Shown here one piece after another: positions 54,454 through 64,000 of a stretch of DNA of 64,000 nt. Location: positions 5,766,001 through 5,830,000 of the forward strand of contig NC_018218.1 of NCBI RefSeq assembly GCF_000219625.1. Direction: 5' to 3'. Made by a program: the position numbers and the translations under genes. This DNA comes from Zymoseptoria tritici IPO323 (Eukaryota; Ascomycota; Dothideomycetes; Mycosphaerellales; Mycosphaerellaceae). The notes beneath the pieces are model-generated. The model searched no databases and was not told the origin of the DNA. It was given only the letters and a program-made list of their open reading frames with translations. The first letter of the stretch is position 1. The number at the start of each line of letters is the position of its first letter.

Positions 54454-54732
54454 GGCGGCAGAAGTGCACCAGCACGTGTTATCGATTCATGCTTATCGAT
54501 ATTGCCTTCACTGTGTCCTGTTGAGCTCCTATGCAGATGCTATATGCGACGAGGTTATGTGGACCAATGGAAAGTGGAGGGGAGTGTGGTTGGAAGGTGC
54601 GACTCGATCTTGTTGATGCCTCAGGCATGAGTTGGACGCTCAAATACAAGTTTGAGTTTGTCCACGACCTCACGCGAAACAAACACGACCCGCTAAGGAC
54701 AAACCACCTCGAACGAATATCACTACAACAAC

Positions 54733-55067
54733 ATGTCCGCCGCAGACGACAAACGCAAAGCAGCGCGCGAGACGATCGACATCTTGCATGAGATTTCGAC
54801 TTTGCTAGTACGTCGACCTTGGTATCTGCAAGCGTGAGAAGTGATGCTGACGAAGTATTGCAGAACACACAACTCGACCGCTACTCATTATCGTATTGCG
54901 TATCATTGATTGAGAATGGCGTGCATCCGGAGGCTTTGGCGGTATGTTGATCATAGCGTAGATTCCTAGCTCAGGAGGCTAATGTTGTCCGTTGATAGAA
55001 AGTGATCAAGGAGCTACGAGTACAAAAGGATCGATTCGAAGCGCAGAATCCGGAGTCAGCAGCGTGA
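54733..55067 (+). CDS. MZT1: Mitotic-spindle organizing protein 1 (MOZART1)
   Basis: Three exons, 54733-54807, 54864-54941 and 54999-55067, give 73 residues; every exon is a whole number of codons. The protein starts [20 protein letters not shown], continues [20 protein letters not shown] and [20 protein letters not shown], the complete MOZART1 fold. Mzt1 binds the N-termini of gamma-tubulin complex proteins and recruits the complex to spindle pole bodies. The introns are 56 and 57 nt. The gene is too short and split to appear as a single long frame. Confidence 0.95.
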
Positions 55068-55220
55068 CAGACCTTGGGATTACGGAGACGATTGTGACAT
55101 CTGGCGTTTTGGAGTCATTGGCATTATGATACCCGGGAGTACTGCTACCAAGAGAGAGGACGTTCCAAAGGACGAGCCTCTCCATCAATCCATCTCAAGA
55201 CCCAAGCGTCCACTTGTCAT

Positions 55221-57570
55221 TCAATCCGGCCCATCCTCGTCCTGCCCATTGGTATCGCCCCCCACCGTCAACCCATTGACACCCTCAGCCACACCATTTG
55301 CCCCACTCGCAGCCTTCTTCTTCGGCCTCCTCTTCTTCCCACCCATACTCAGCGGACTCTCCTTAATCCACCTCGCAATCGCCGCCGCACGATCCGTAGA
55401 AATGGGATATTCCCTCCCATTCTCGTCCTGAGCCCAGCGCTTGGGCGCCGGCAAATTGGCTGCGTCTCCATTACTCGAGGCAGCCGAAGAGGAAACCTCA
55501 CCGCCATTGCTCTCCTTGTCCTTCAGTGGGCCTGACAGACCTTGCTCGTCGTCCATGGCACGTCGTTCTCGAGCTCGAACTGCGCGCTGGAAAGACTCCT
55601 CGTCTACGACACGGTCGTCGGACAGGGCATCGATAATGGATTCCTGCTTGATGCGTTCTTTCTTTTGCTCCGCTGTCTCCTCTTTCTTCTCGGTCTTGCG
55701 CTTCGTCACTGCGCCTGAACCCGTCTCTTTGGCCCATCCGCCCGCAGCATCGGGAAGAGGCGCCGGAGCACAAAGTTTCTGCCAGGGTACGGACAGACCA
55801 AGCCAGTTGTTTGCGCGGCGTAGTACCTCGATCCAGTCTGCCCGGGCTGGACTGCGAGCTGCTTGGAAAATTGGATAGCCATCCGCAATACGCGCTAGTC
55901 GTGCAGCATTATGGGCATGGCGGAGGTGCTCGGTTGGACTCGTTTGCATGAGTGCGTGCGCAAGGAGTAGAGAGTGCAGCGCGTCTGTCAGAAGAGGATG
56001 GTATGTGACGGCTTCACGACTGCCAAACGCTTCGTGGATGGTCTCGTTGTTGCGCATTGCTTCGGTGGTCTCGTCGCTGGGGAATGTGGGCAGGTCTGCG
56101 GGCGGTTTCTCCGCGAAAAGTGCGCTTGCTGGATGGATCTTCGGTGAAGGAAACCGAGGCCAGCCATCTTCGCCGCGCTCGAACGGCTCTGGCTTCGGCT
56201 TTTCATGCTTGACTAGCGCTGAGGGTGTGGTGCCGCCGTTCATATCCAACTCTTCCTCTTCTTCGTCGTCTCCCTCCAGCTCAATGAGCCTGTTCTTTGG
56301 TGTCGGCGTCTGCGTTCTGTTGCCGTTTGCAAGGTCGTACACTCGTCTCATGATTTCATTCGTAATTTCAAATGGAAGTCCTGGCGTATAGTCAAAGTGC
56401 GACAAGAACGCTGTGTAGTCCTTGAGCGCACGCTTTGCGTACGTCTTGACTTTCTTCCGCGACTCCAATCGTGCCGCTTGTGCCTTCGCATCCACTCCGT
56501 TTGTCTCCCCCTTCTCTTGCGCCGCCTGAAACTCCTTCAGCCCGTCCAATGCTGCATGTACGCTCTGACAAGCAATTGTCAAGTACACGCCAGCTCGATT
56601 GAACAGCAATTGCATTCCCAAGCTTTGCGGTTGATCCTCCTCCTTCAATTGCGGGACTGATCTCCAATCTCTGTGTCCATTCCTCCAAGCCTCTTGTTCG
56701 TCCTTCATCTTGCTTGCCAGCTCCAATTGCTGCTGATTCGGTTTGTGCATTCGTTTCAGCTCTTCTGTGATCCGCAAAGCCATCGTGAGATCTAACGCTG
56801 CTCCATCCCATTGACGTTTGAAGATCTGTACCAAAGCTCTTGTTCGTAAGGGTGCCGCTTGTTGCTCGAATGGAAGGGAGGTAATGATTTCGTTCAGAGT
56901 GTCCAACGGTGTGTACTGCTCCATGGCTCGAGAGGGAATCTTCTCGTGGAAGAAATGGACGTATCGTGCGTCTGTACTGCTAGGCTCCCGCTTGAGGACG
57001 TGCTGTCCTACGTCCTCCACTGTCGAAGTCGCCTGCATTGTCGCAACACTCGCCGCTACCTCGTCCAGCGTGAAAGCCTTCGACAGCAGCTTGACTGCTT
57101 TCTGCCGTATCTTGAATATCCGCTCTTTACTCAGCTGTGTCCCAGGTCCTCCTCCTGTTCCAAAATAGTCCATGCGACCATTCATTGCTGTGTTGGAGAT
57201 ACCCGTGGACGCACGCACCGAGTCTTGCGCCGCTTCGTCCACTGCTTTGCGAATCTTGACCACATCGTAGAACACTGCGGGATCGACCAGACGGGGCGCG
57301 GGCATGAAGTAGTTCTGGTGAGCGAGCGAGTCCAGTATCTCGGGCGGGAGTTGGAGCCATGGCCCGTGGAATGAAGAGATGTAGCGCCAATGCCTTTGTC
57401 GCTGTCAGAGGCATTCCCAATCGAAGATGAACAAGCAAGTGAATATGTCGGAGGAAAAGAACAACGAAAGATAGGCGACGTACTTACTTGTTCCTGCAAA
57501 TGATGAGACTCGAGGCGTGAGGAGCAGCGTCTGGCTGTGAAGCCGCGCCGCTTGCCTTCTTCTTCGGCAT
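55221..57570 (-). CDS. Conserved Pezizomycotina TPR-like protein, function unknown
   Basis: Exons 57570-57488 and 57393-55221 on the minus strand give 751 residues. Exon 1 encodes a basic start (MPKKKASGAASQPDAAPHAS) and joins to KHWRYISSFHGPWLQLPPEI, which fits the family's N-terminus better than the internal Met at 57305. The middle contains TPR-like helices (LRTRALVQIFKRQWDGAALD, LLFNRAGVYLTIACQSVHAA, ALKDYTAFLSHFDYTPGLPF), then an acidic linker and a conserved block PVTYHPLLTDALHSLLL-like (AVTYHPLLTDALHSLLLAHA). The tail has a basic KKRRPKKKA, a likely nuclear signal. It is sometimes labelled histidine kinase group protein in fungal genomes, without catalytic motifs here. The intron is 94 nt. 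Confidence 0.82.
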
Positions 57571-57869
57571 GGTGGTTGCTTATGATATGAGAATGCGCCG
57601 GTTGTGTCGCAACCGTCTTGACTTGAGGCGCAAAGCGTGGATGAGATGTCTCGAGCAAGCAGACTCGAGAGCTATCAAAAATTCGGGCCCCAGTACCGAG
57701 CTGCTCAATGCGGGTCCACACGTGGGGAAGGATCTACCGGTGTGCGTGATGACGATGGTGGACCTTTGTTTGAAGCACTCCAACTATCTTGAAGAACACA
57801 TCACACGACTTGAAGACATTGAAGAGAAAACCCTGAACGACCGAGATCTACATACATCAAACCAGCATC

Positions 57870-58112
57870 ATGTCGACCCACACAACAGCAGGTCTGCACA
57901 GCGAGACGCCCTCCAACTCCGAAACGGCTGTAGGAGGCGAGGCCGGAGCCAGCATCGTCCCCAAAGCCTCGGAGACTGCACCGGAGACCGGAGACTCTCA
58001 ACAATCGAAGAGTATGGGTAGTAGCCAGCCAGGAAGTGCCGAAGCTGCGGCGGAGAAGCTGTACGAAGAGAGGATGGAGGACGAGTATGCGAAGCGTGAG
58101 GGTGGGGCGTAA
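57870..58112 (+). CDS. Small acidic hydrophilic protein
   Basis: Single exon, 80 residues, from MSTHTTAGLHSETPSNSETA through GSAEAAAEKLYEERMEDEYA to KREGGA. It is disordered at the start and has a charged C-terminal helix with a pattern (AAEKLYEERMEDEYAKREGG) that looks conserved and coding. The leader is A/C-rich with CATACATCAAACC-type sequence, as expected for a fungal start. It is divergent from the TPR-like gene with 299 bases between. No named family. Confidence 0.6.
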   Translation: MSTHTTAGLHSETPSNSETAVGGEAGASIVPKASETAPETGDSQQSKSMGSSQPGSAEAAAEKLYEERMEDEYAKREGGA

Positions 58113-58552
58113 ATTGAAGGTCAAGGACGGCGCAGCACTGTGCAGCATACTGCGAGCCTTCCGATCAACGGGTATCATTCTCGTATTGTCGCCTCTCATA
58201 TTGAACTTCAGCTGACAAAGAGCAGACATAGGGGGATTTCTGGCGGATCAAACCCGACTTCAGCACAGCATTGGCAATCTGCATCGTTCATTGTCAGCAT
58301 CGATGTCCACTCCGCCCATAGAAAACAGCAGCAACGATAACAAGCTTCCATCCACTCAGACTTGCCTTTTGTATAAATCACAGAAGCCCCTCGTTGCCCA
58401 ACCACAACCCCACTTGGGGATCGGGCTAGACCAACGAAGTTGAAGTGGTCTTCTCACAAGTATCTGTGAGACGGGTCCGCAAGCGAACCACATCTCATCA
58501 TCACCGTGGGGAAAGGGGTTGCGAAAAAATAAGAGTGAAGACTTACAATCTC
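58113..58552. other. Intergenic (convergent)
   Basis: About 0.44 kb of 3' flanks between the small acidic protein gene and the asparagine-synthetase-domain gene. No supported feature. Confidence 0.5.
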
Positions 58553-60383
58553 TCATGTCAGCACGTGTGTGCCTTTGGACTTTCCGGTCTCCATCTTTGC
58601 TGTTCGGGCGCCAAATTGGATCTATGGGTTGTCAGCGTGAGTGGGCAGATGGTCGCATGCGCATATCTTACCGCTCGCTTCTTCTCTATGGCGACCTCCT
58701 TCATGCCCAGCTTCCAGGCTAGACATCTGAGTACCTTCTTACCAGGCTCAATCGCTGCGCAGCCACGTTTCTCTGAAGAGTCTGCGTTCTCGGGCTGAGA
58801 CTCCCCGAACCCGCATTTGTCAGCCACCGGAGCTGCTAGAGCCCATTGCACCAGCTTCTCATCAAGAAACGGGAACCGTGCCTCCTTGCCCCAGTTGCTG
58901 ATCACACGATCATCTCGACCGAGGTTCCGCTTGCCAAGTCGTCCAATGTCGATATCTAGCTCGTCCAGTAGTCCTGGGAAGCCGTTGCGTCGAAAGGCTG
59001 TAGCATGGCGGGTATAGCCAGCGAAGAGCTCATCTGCACCAAGTCCTGAGAGAAGCACACGCGCTGAGCTGACATAGTCGATGACTTGTCCATCGGCTTC
59101 CTGAGCGACTTGCCCGGTCCCACGAGCGGCGAAGTACAGGGCGAATGAGATGCTTAGATCCATTTCTGTGTTGTGAGGATGCATAAGACGCAAGACCTTG
59201 TCACGATGTTCTTGTGTCTCGGCATAGGGTACGTCCACGGCAACGAAGCGCCACTCGCGCTCTGGACACACGTTGCAGAGCTCTGTGCGGGACGCTCGTC
59301 CGGTGATGCGATCCGGACAGAGCTCGAAGGCTCCGGCTCCGGCGGTCTTGTGAACTCGAGGATTTTCAAAGGCCACGTTGAGGAGGTCGATCGGCTCGGT
59401 GTGAGGAAGAAAATCGTGGCATAGTCGCGCAATCGTCGTACAGTCCAGGCCTCCAGAGAACAGTATAGCTAGTTTTGCTCGCTTTCGATCGCCTTTGTCA
59501 GTACCTCGTCGCGGCGGCTCAGGTATTTCCAACACTCTGAGCGACACCGACTCTCTGAGAAGCGACTCCAGATGTCCCACCGATTGTGAGTTTTCGTCGA
59601 TGAAGAGGCTGACTGATGACAGGTCTCTGTTCAAGGAGAGTTCGGGAATGACCTACCTTACCATGAGCCATTGCGCACTCGTGGCTGGAGTTTTGTACCT
59701 ACAGAAGTGCTGTTATCGCTTCGGGAGGCCATGTATTGATAAGGCACTTTGACCACGGTGTAACCACCCCAGCGCTCCACCTCGCCCGGGTCAGTACTAG
59801 GCTCGCTGGTAAGATCGATGCAGTAGATACCATCAGCCTCGACTTCACTCCATGCCGTTGATTCCAAGCCATCCGTGACACTACACAAGAGGATGTTGCC
59901 TTCTGCGTCGATGCTGCGCAACAAAGAGCGGCGTCCGAGGAGATCGCGACCAAAGAAGATTCTGGAGTGCTCATCATCAAAGAAGACGAAAGCATAAGGT
60001 CCAGCGACTTCGGCCGATGCCTTCGCAACAGCGGTGGTGGCTTCTGTCAGGTCGTCGCCTTGTGCGTTGAGAGCAGCTTCTTGCAGCACATCAAATATGC
60101 GAGTCGTGTCGTTCCCATCTGGTCGTTCTCCACGGATTTTCCAGGCCTCGCCGTTCCAGCATAAAGTGGATTCTGAATCAGCTTTCCGGAAAGGCTGATT
60201 CGTTGTCCTCGACCCTCGCAAGGACAGTACTGTTGAATGACAAGTGATGAAGGCCTGCGATCCTCTATCACGAATGCACACGGCGCTCGCGGCGTCTGGT
60301 CCACGCGCGTTTAGCAGGCATTTCACGCCATCGGCTGGCTCGATGTGAGCATGTCTGCTGATCGAGCAGAAGATGCCGCACAT
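58553..60383 (-). CDS. Asparagine synthetase domain-containing protein (ASNSD1-like)
   Basis: Three exons on the minus strand, 60383-59703, 59652-58672 and 58621-58553, all phase 0; 576 residues. The start gives Met-Cys-Gly (MCGIFCSISRHAHIEPADGV), so after Met removal Cys becomes the N-terminal nucleophile of a glutaminase (Ntn) domain (RGPDAAS, HSTVLSLRG). The C-terminal half is an adenine-nucleotide alpha-hydrolase domain with the PP-loop LAILFSGGLDCTTIARL and LLSGLGADELFAGYTRH. This matches human ASNSD1 and yeast YML096W, smaller relatives of asparagine synthetase whose activity is not established. The last exon adds IQFGARTAKMETGKSKGTHV. Introns are 50 nt each, near the lower limit. Confidence 0.88.
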
Positions 60384-60709
60384 GAGTGGTGCGTTGCGTT
60401 GTCTCAGGGCGTATTGTGATGAAGGTGTTGTAACGGCGAGGTCGAGAGTGAGACGAAGAACTCGAACTCGAAGTGCAAGCAAGGGTGGAGAGCATGCCAA
60501 GAGTCGGCCATGGCTCCGTCTTTTGGTCCAGTGCTTTTCTCACCATTACGCATACCTAGGTAACATTGCAAAACATCCTCGTTCAAAGATATTCGTGTAT
60601 GAGAGTACGGACTTCCGTACTGGTACTGCCACGTGATGTCACCGCCGCGTGTAGAGTCTCATCGTCGTTGACTCATCCACTTCTGAACCACACCCAGCAC
60701 ACCGCAACA
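60384..60709. other. Intergenic
   Basis: A 326-base gap between two minus-strand genes: promoter of the ASNSD1-like gene and 3' flank of the dehydrogenase. Nothing specific seen. Confidence 0.5.
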
Positions 60710-61735
60710 CTACTCCTTCCATTCCATCGAGGCAGCACTACCCCACGGCCAGCCTACAAGACCGATGTTGAACTCTGTACCGGCCTCGATCTCCTTGGCA
60801 CGGGCCTTCAGCTCATCCACATCCCAGTTCGACCACAGGAACTTGCTCTTCATAAAGCGAGCTTCCGGGCTGGCAAGCCACACATTGAAGTGAGCTGGAA
60901 GTGAAACTGCACAAGAGATCAGCATCGAACCACGAGATCACAGTCATACATCACTCACCGTGATCTTCAATCCCGGTGGCTTTTGTGCCTCCAGCGGCCC
61001 TGTTCATGTCCGTGTCCACGATGCCAGGCTGAGTGTGGAAGACGCTCATGTCCGAATGCTTGAAGGCGAACGAGTCCCAAAGGCGGAAGACACCCATCTT
61101 GGAGACAGCGTAGGAGGAGAAGCCAGCGCCGACGTTGAGGTGGGCGATGCCGGAACTGACTTCGATCACAACGGCATCTTTGGCGGCATGACGTGCGAAG
61201 GCTTGAGCAACGTGCAGATTGCCTCCGATGTTCAGCTGAAAGTGGGTGAGTAAGTCAGCATGTGTTGAGACATCCAGGTCAAGCGATGTTCGGCTCTGAT
61301 TTTGCGTACATTGACTGCTTCCATGAACTTCTCGGAGTCGACCTCGTCGACACCATCGAATGGTCCGCCGACCGCCGCATTGGAGATCAGGACATCGATC
61401 TTGCCTTGGCCCGCGAACTTGTCGAAGGCAGCGTTCACTTCTTTCTTGTTGCCGATGTCGGTGGAGGCGGTGAACACTTCAGTCTTGGGGAAGTCTTGTT
61501 CGATCTTGGCTTTGGTGTCCAGTAATGGCTGCTCTCTGCGACCGAGAAGGGCGATGCGAGAGGCACCGGCTGCGGCGAAGGCAAGCGCTGTCTCTGCGCC
61601 AATCCCAGTGCCGCCTCCGGTGATGAGGACAATCTTGCCATTGGCGGAAAGCTCAGGACGTGTGGGCGAGATCGATTCGTACGAAGTGTCGTGCCATTTG
61701 GCAGTGGGCGAGGGAAGTGGTGGCGCAATGGTCAT
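60710..61735 (-). CDS. Short-chain dehydrogenase/reductase
   Basis: Three exons on the minus strand, 61735-61310, 61235-60959 and 60906-60710; 299 residues. The Rossmann fold is clear: KIVLITGGGTGIGAETALAF with the TGxxxGIG nucleotide motif, ALLGRRE after the second strand, STDIG, and VLISNAAVGGP carrying NAA. The catalytic Ser (SSGIAH) and Tyr-x3-Lys (SSYAVSKMGVFR) are present, and PGIVDTDM follows as in classical SDRs. Arg after the second strand favours NADP(H). The substrate cannot be read from sequence. The gene is divergent from the transcription factor gene, 441 bases apart, so co-regulation is possible. Confidence 0.9.
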
Positions 61736-62176
61736 GTTGTTCTTTGAAGGACTGTGAGGTCGGTGGATGTTGAATGATGAGTGTTGTTTCAGTGTCGATG
61801 TTCAGACTGAAGATGTCGAAGAGACGACCTTATATTGAAGCAGTGATGCGTTTGTTCTTCTGGTCATCGTTCGGTATTACTGACAAATCGAAATCTCACT
61901 TACCAAGCTGCAATGGAAACAGCGCATCGCGGTTGGCACCTGCACGGCACTCCGTTGTACGACCGGACATTTCAGTAGTAGTTGTGTTGTAACACTGCAA
62001 TGCCTTCGGATGCCAAGGTGTGCAAAGTGAACACAGCTGGGTCGGAAGGATTCAGCCCAGTGTGGAACAAAGGCAGCCCGCTTACAAATGCGATGAATCC
62101 ATGTCAACAGCACCTATCGCTTCCCAGCTTGCTGTACCTTTCCGTAACTTACCTTGTTATTCCGTCCCGGTGCAAA
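61736..62176. other. Divergent promoter, dehydrogenase / transcription factor
   Basis: A 441-base interval between two head-to-head genes. No individual site is convincing, but a single shared promoter is likely. Confidence 0.45.
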
Positions 62177-63669
62177 ATGAACGATCAAGTCCAGTCTGTT
62201 ACCCGGTGCACTCTATGCCACAAGCCATTTGATCAACGTAAGTTCTCGTGGTCTCTTCGTAAGCAAGGAGTTAGGCAATGGTGCTGTCGATGCTGTGACT
62301 GCCTTACTCGGGCCATTAGCAGGCCGTCGCCATTCGAACGCAAGCTGACAGTTGATACCAAGAATCTGCCCTCAAACGGCATGGATATTACTGCCGATCA
62401 CGGAAGCTGGGAAGTTCGAATCGTTTGCGTTCGTGTGCCGCTTGCGCGAAAGCCAAGGTCCGTTGTAGTGGGCAGAAGCCGGCTTGTAGCAGATGTGTCT
62501 CCAGAAGCCATGACTGCCACTATGCCACGGCCAAGATGAACCCGACCATGGAAAGAAGGATTGGTCTCGAGAGCTCAGCCAGCACGGAGATGACACGCGA
62601 AGATACCTCACATGTGCCTTCAGCGGGCAGCGTTGAGAAGCGTGCTATCCCCGAGCCGAGTGTGGACTGTGTGAACTCGGATGTGAATTTGGACGACTTC
62701 GACTGGAGTTCATTCGAGGTGAACTTCCTAGACACGGCCCCTTGGAACATGACGCTAGCGCCGATGCCGTTTACTCGGTCCCTAGTGCAGCGTTATCAGG
62801 AGAATCCCGCGATGCAGCGAGTCGCCAATCTCATGCTCTACACGTTCAGGTCTTACCTCGTAGGCATGATGCAGCATGGCAATCTGCCGGCCTTCGTGCA
62901 TCCAAGTTTGCAGCCTGCAGTGGAGATGAGAGAGCCGCTCGCGAACTGCATCAGTCTGATTGCGATGATCAGCTCGGCAAGGGGAAGCCGAAAACTTTTC
63001 TGGAAGAATGTCGCTTTCGAATGCGAGCGCATGCGCGTGGATCTTCAAGCTGCCGATGCTGAGACATCACTAGCTGCAGCGCAAGCACTCGCCATATACA
63101 TCTTCGTCAGGCTGGATGAAGGAGAGACCGAGCATAACGCAGCAGTAGAGGGGCTGCTCGTCGATGGCGTGGCTGCAATGTGCGAACGGTTCCGTCTCGT
63201 AGACCATGCACGCAAAGAGCGCCGTTTGCAAGGACCCGGGTATATAGACCGGCTGTGCTGGCACGAGTGGGTCATGGAAGAGTCTCGTCGAAGATTGGGC
63301 ACAGTCTATCGGATCATCAACATGTTGGTCCATTTCATGCCTGCCGGATTTTGCACTCTGCCGATGGACCTGATGCTCGCGCCTCTGCCCGCTCGAAGGC
63401 AGCTCTGGGAGGCGCCCGAGAACAGGTCGTGGGAGGCAGAGACCAAGACGGCAATGGGTCATGGTCACGCGTATGCCATGGCAACCAACGGGGATCTCGT
63501 CAAGCTTAGTGACGATTCGATCTTGCTGGATCACACGGACCTCATCGATCAGTGCGAGGCATTGGGTGGGAAGACGTATCCGAGAGGTGCGGCAACGTGG
63601 GACGAATGGCTGGCGAACACCGATGCCTTCGGGGGATTGATCATGCTCGCTGCGTCCATGGTCCAGTAA
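62177..63669 (+). CDS. Zn(II)2Cys6 transcription factor with N-terminal C2HC finger
   Basis: Exons 62177-62237 and 62363-63669 give 455 residues. The splice (125-nt intron, GTAAGT, branch CTGAC at 62346, acceptor AAG at 62362) joins two halves of a zinc finger: RCTLCHKPFDQ and QSALKRHGYYCRSRK, making C-x2-C-x12-H-x3-C. Directly after comes the Zn2Cys6 binuclear cluster RSCAACAKAKVRCSGQKPAC followed by SRCVSRSHDCHY. The rest is a helical fungal regulatory region (LANCISLIAMISSARGSRKL, AAAQALAIYIFVRLDEGETE, WHEWVMEESRRRLGTVYRII). Such double-finger regulators are common near secondary metabolism or catabolic genes; the neighbouring dehydrogenase is the obvious first target to test. Confidence 0.85.
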
Positions 63670-64000
63670 AGGAGGTTGCCATTGAACAGTGGAGTGGATC
63701 GATAGCTAGATGAGCAGGATGTCCTTGATAGCAAGCAACGATGAATCGCTTGGACAGCTCATAGCGAGTGGGGATAACTTCGCTGTGTCCGCTCGGTAAC
63801 AAGAGACGTATCCGGCTGCGTTGCGTCGAGTGTTCCTGTAGAAGCATGTCCAACCATGATAATGTGTTCAATGTTGATGTGTTCCAAGTTGATGTCGAGG
63901 AGGAGATGTGCCGAATCGAATCGGCAATCGGTCTGAAAGCCACTCAGCAACGGTATAGAATAGTCAATTCGCAGCGACTCGGCTCCATGCTTCCAACCAA
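63670..64000. other. 3' flank to window end
   Basis: 331 bases after the transcription factor gene. No feature seen. Confidence 0.5.

Noticed and set aside
11741..63669. A secondary-metabolite gene cluster
   Set aside because: The dehydrogenase and transcription factor pair is suggestive, but no synthase, cytochrome P450 or tailoring enzyme is present in the window.

Overview
This is a window of filamentous ascomycete nuclear DNA (Pezizomycotina; most likely Dothideomycetes, though the order is a guess). The evidence is gene-dense, intron-poor DNA with GT-AG introns mostly 50-95 nt long and CTAAC/CTGAC-like branch sites, a block wrecked by repeat-induced point mutation (RIP), and typical fungal families: an AGP2-like permease, CFEM/Pth11-type receptor, Meu6-like PH protein, SulP/Vsb1-like transporter, CsbD-like protein and a Zn2Cys6 regulator. 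Exon boundaries below were worked out by hand from splice signals, frame and family similarity.

Layout. 1-3950 is a RIP-degenerated mobile element cut by the window edge, with a sharp edge to normal DNA. 4.2-23 kb holds Iml2, a CFEM receptor, a CsbD-like protein, an AGP2-like permease, a long Ser-rich protein and a large protein with a HicA-like tail. 24.8-29.7 kb is a tandem cluster of four related small secreted six-cysteine proteins, one of them broken, embedded in duplicated intergenic DNA that carries a shared 18-bp palindrome. 32-43 kb holds the Meu6-like PH protein, a LYR protein, a Nas6-type ankyrin protein and the Vsb1-like transporter. 45-48 kb is gene-poor with one small secreted peptide candidate. 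48-63.7 kb is dense again: a UBTD-like ubiquitin-domain protein, a DUF7702-type membrane protein, TRAPPC11, MOZART1, a conserved TPR-like protein, a small acidic protein, an asparagine-synthetase-domain protein, a short-chain dehydrogenase and a C2HC plus Zn2Cys6 transcription factor.

Most genes are unrelated housekeeping functions (proteasome assembly, TRAPP trafficking, microtubule nucleation, vacuolar amino-acid storage) and do not form a biosynthetic cluster. The secreted Cys-rich array is the accessory, fast-evolving part and the best candidate for an undescribed system: an effector-like or antimicrobial-like family with a shared cis-element. A second pattern worth attention is a recurring switch in synonymous codon choice from C-rich at the 5' end to G-rich towards the 3' end of genes, sometimes exon by exon.
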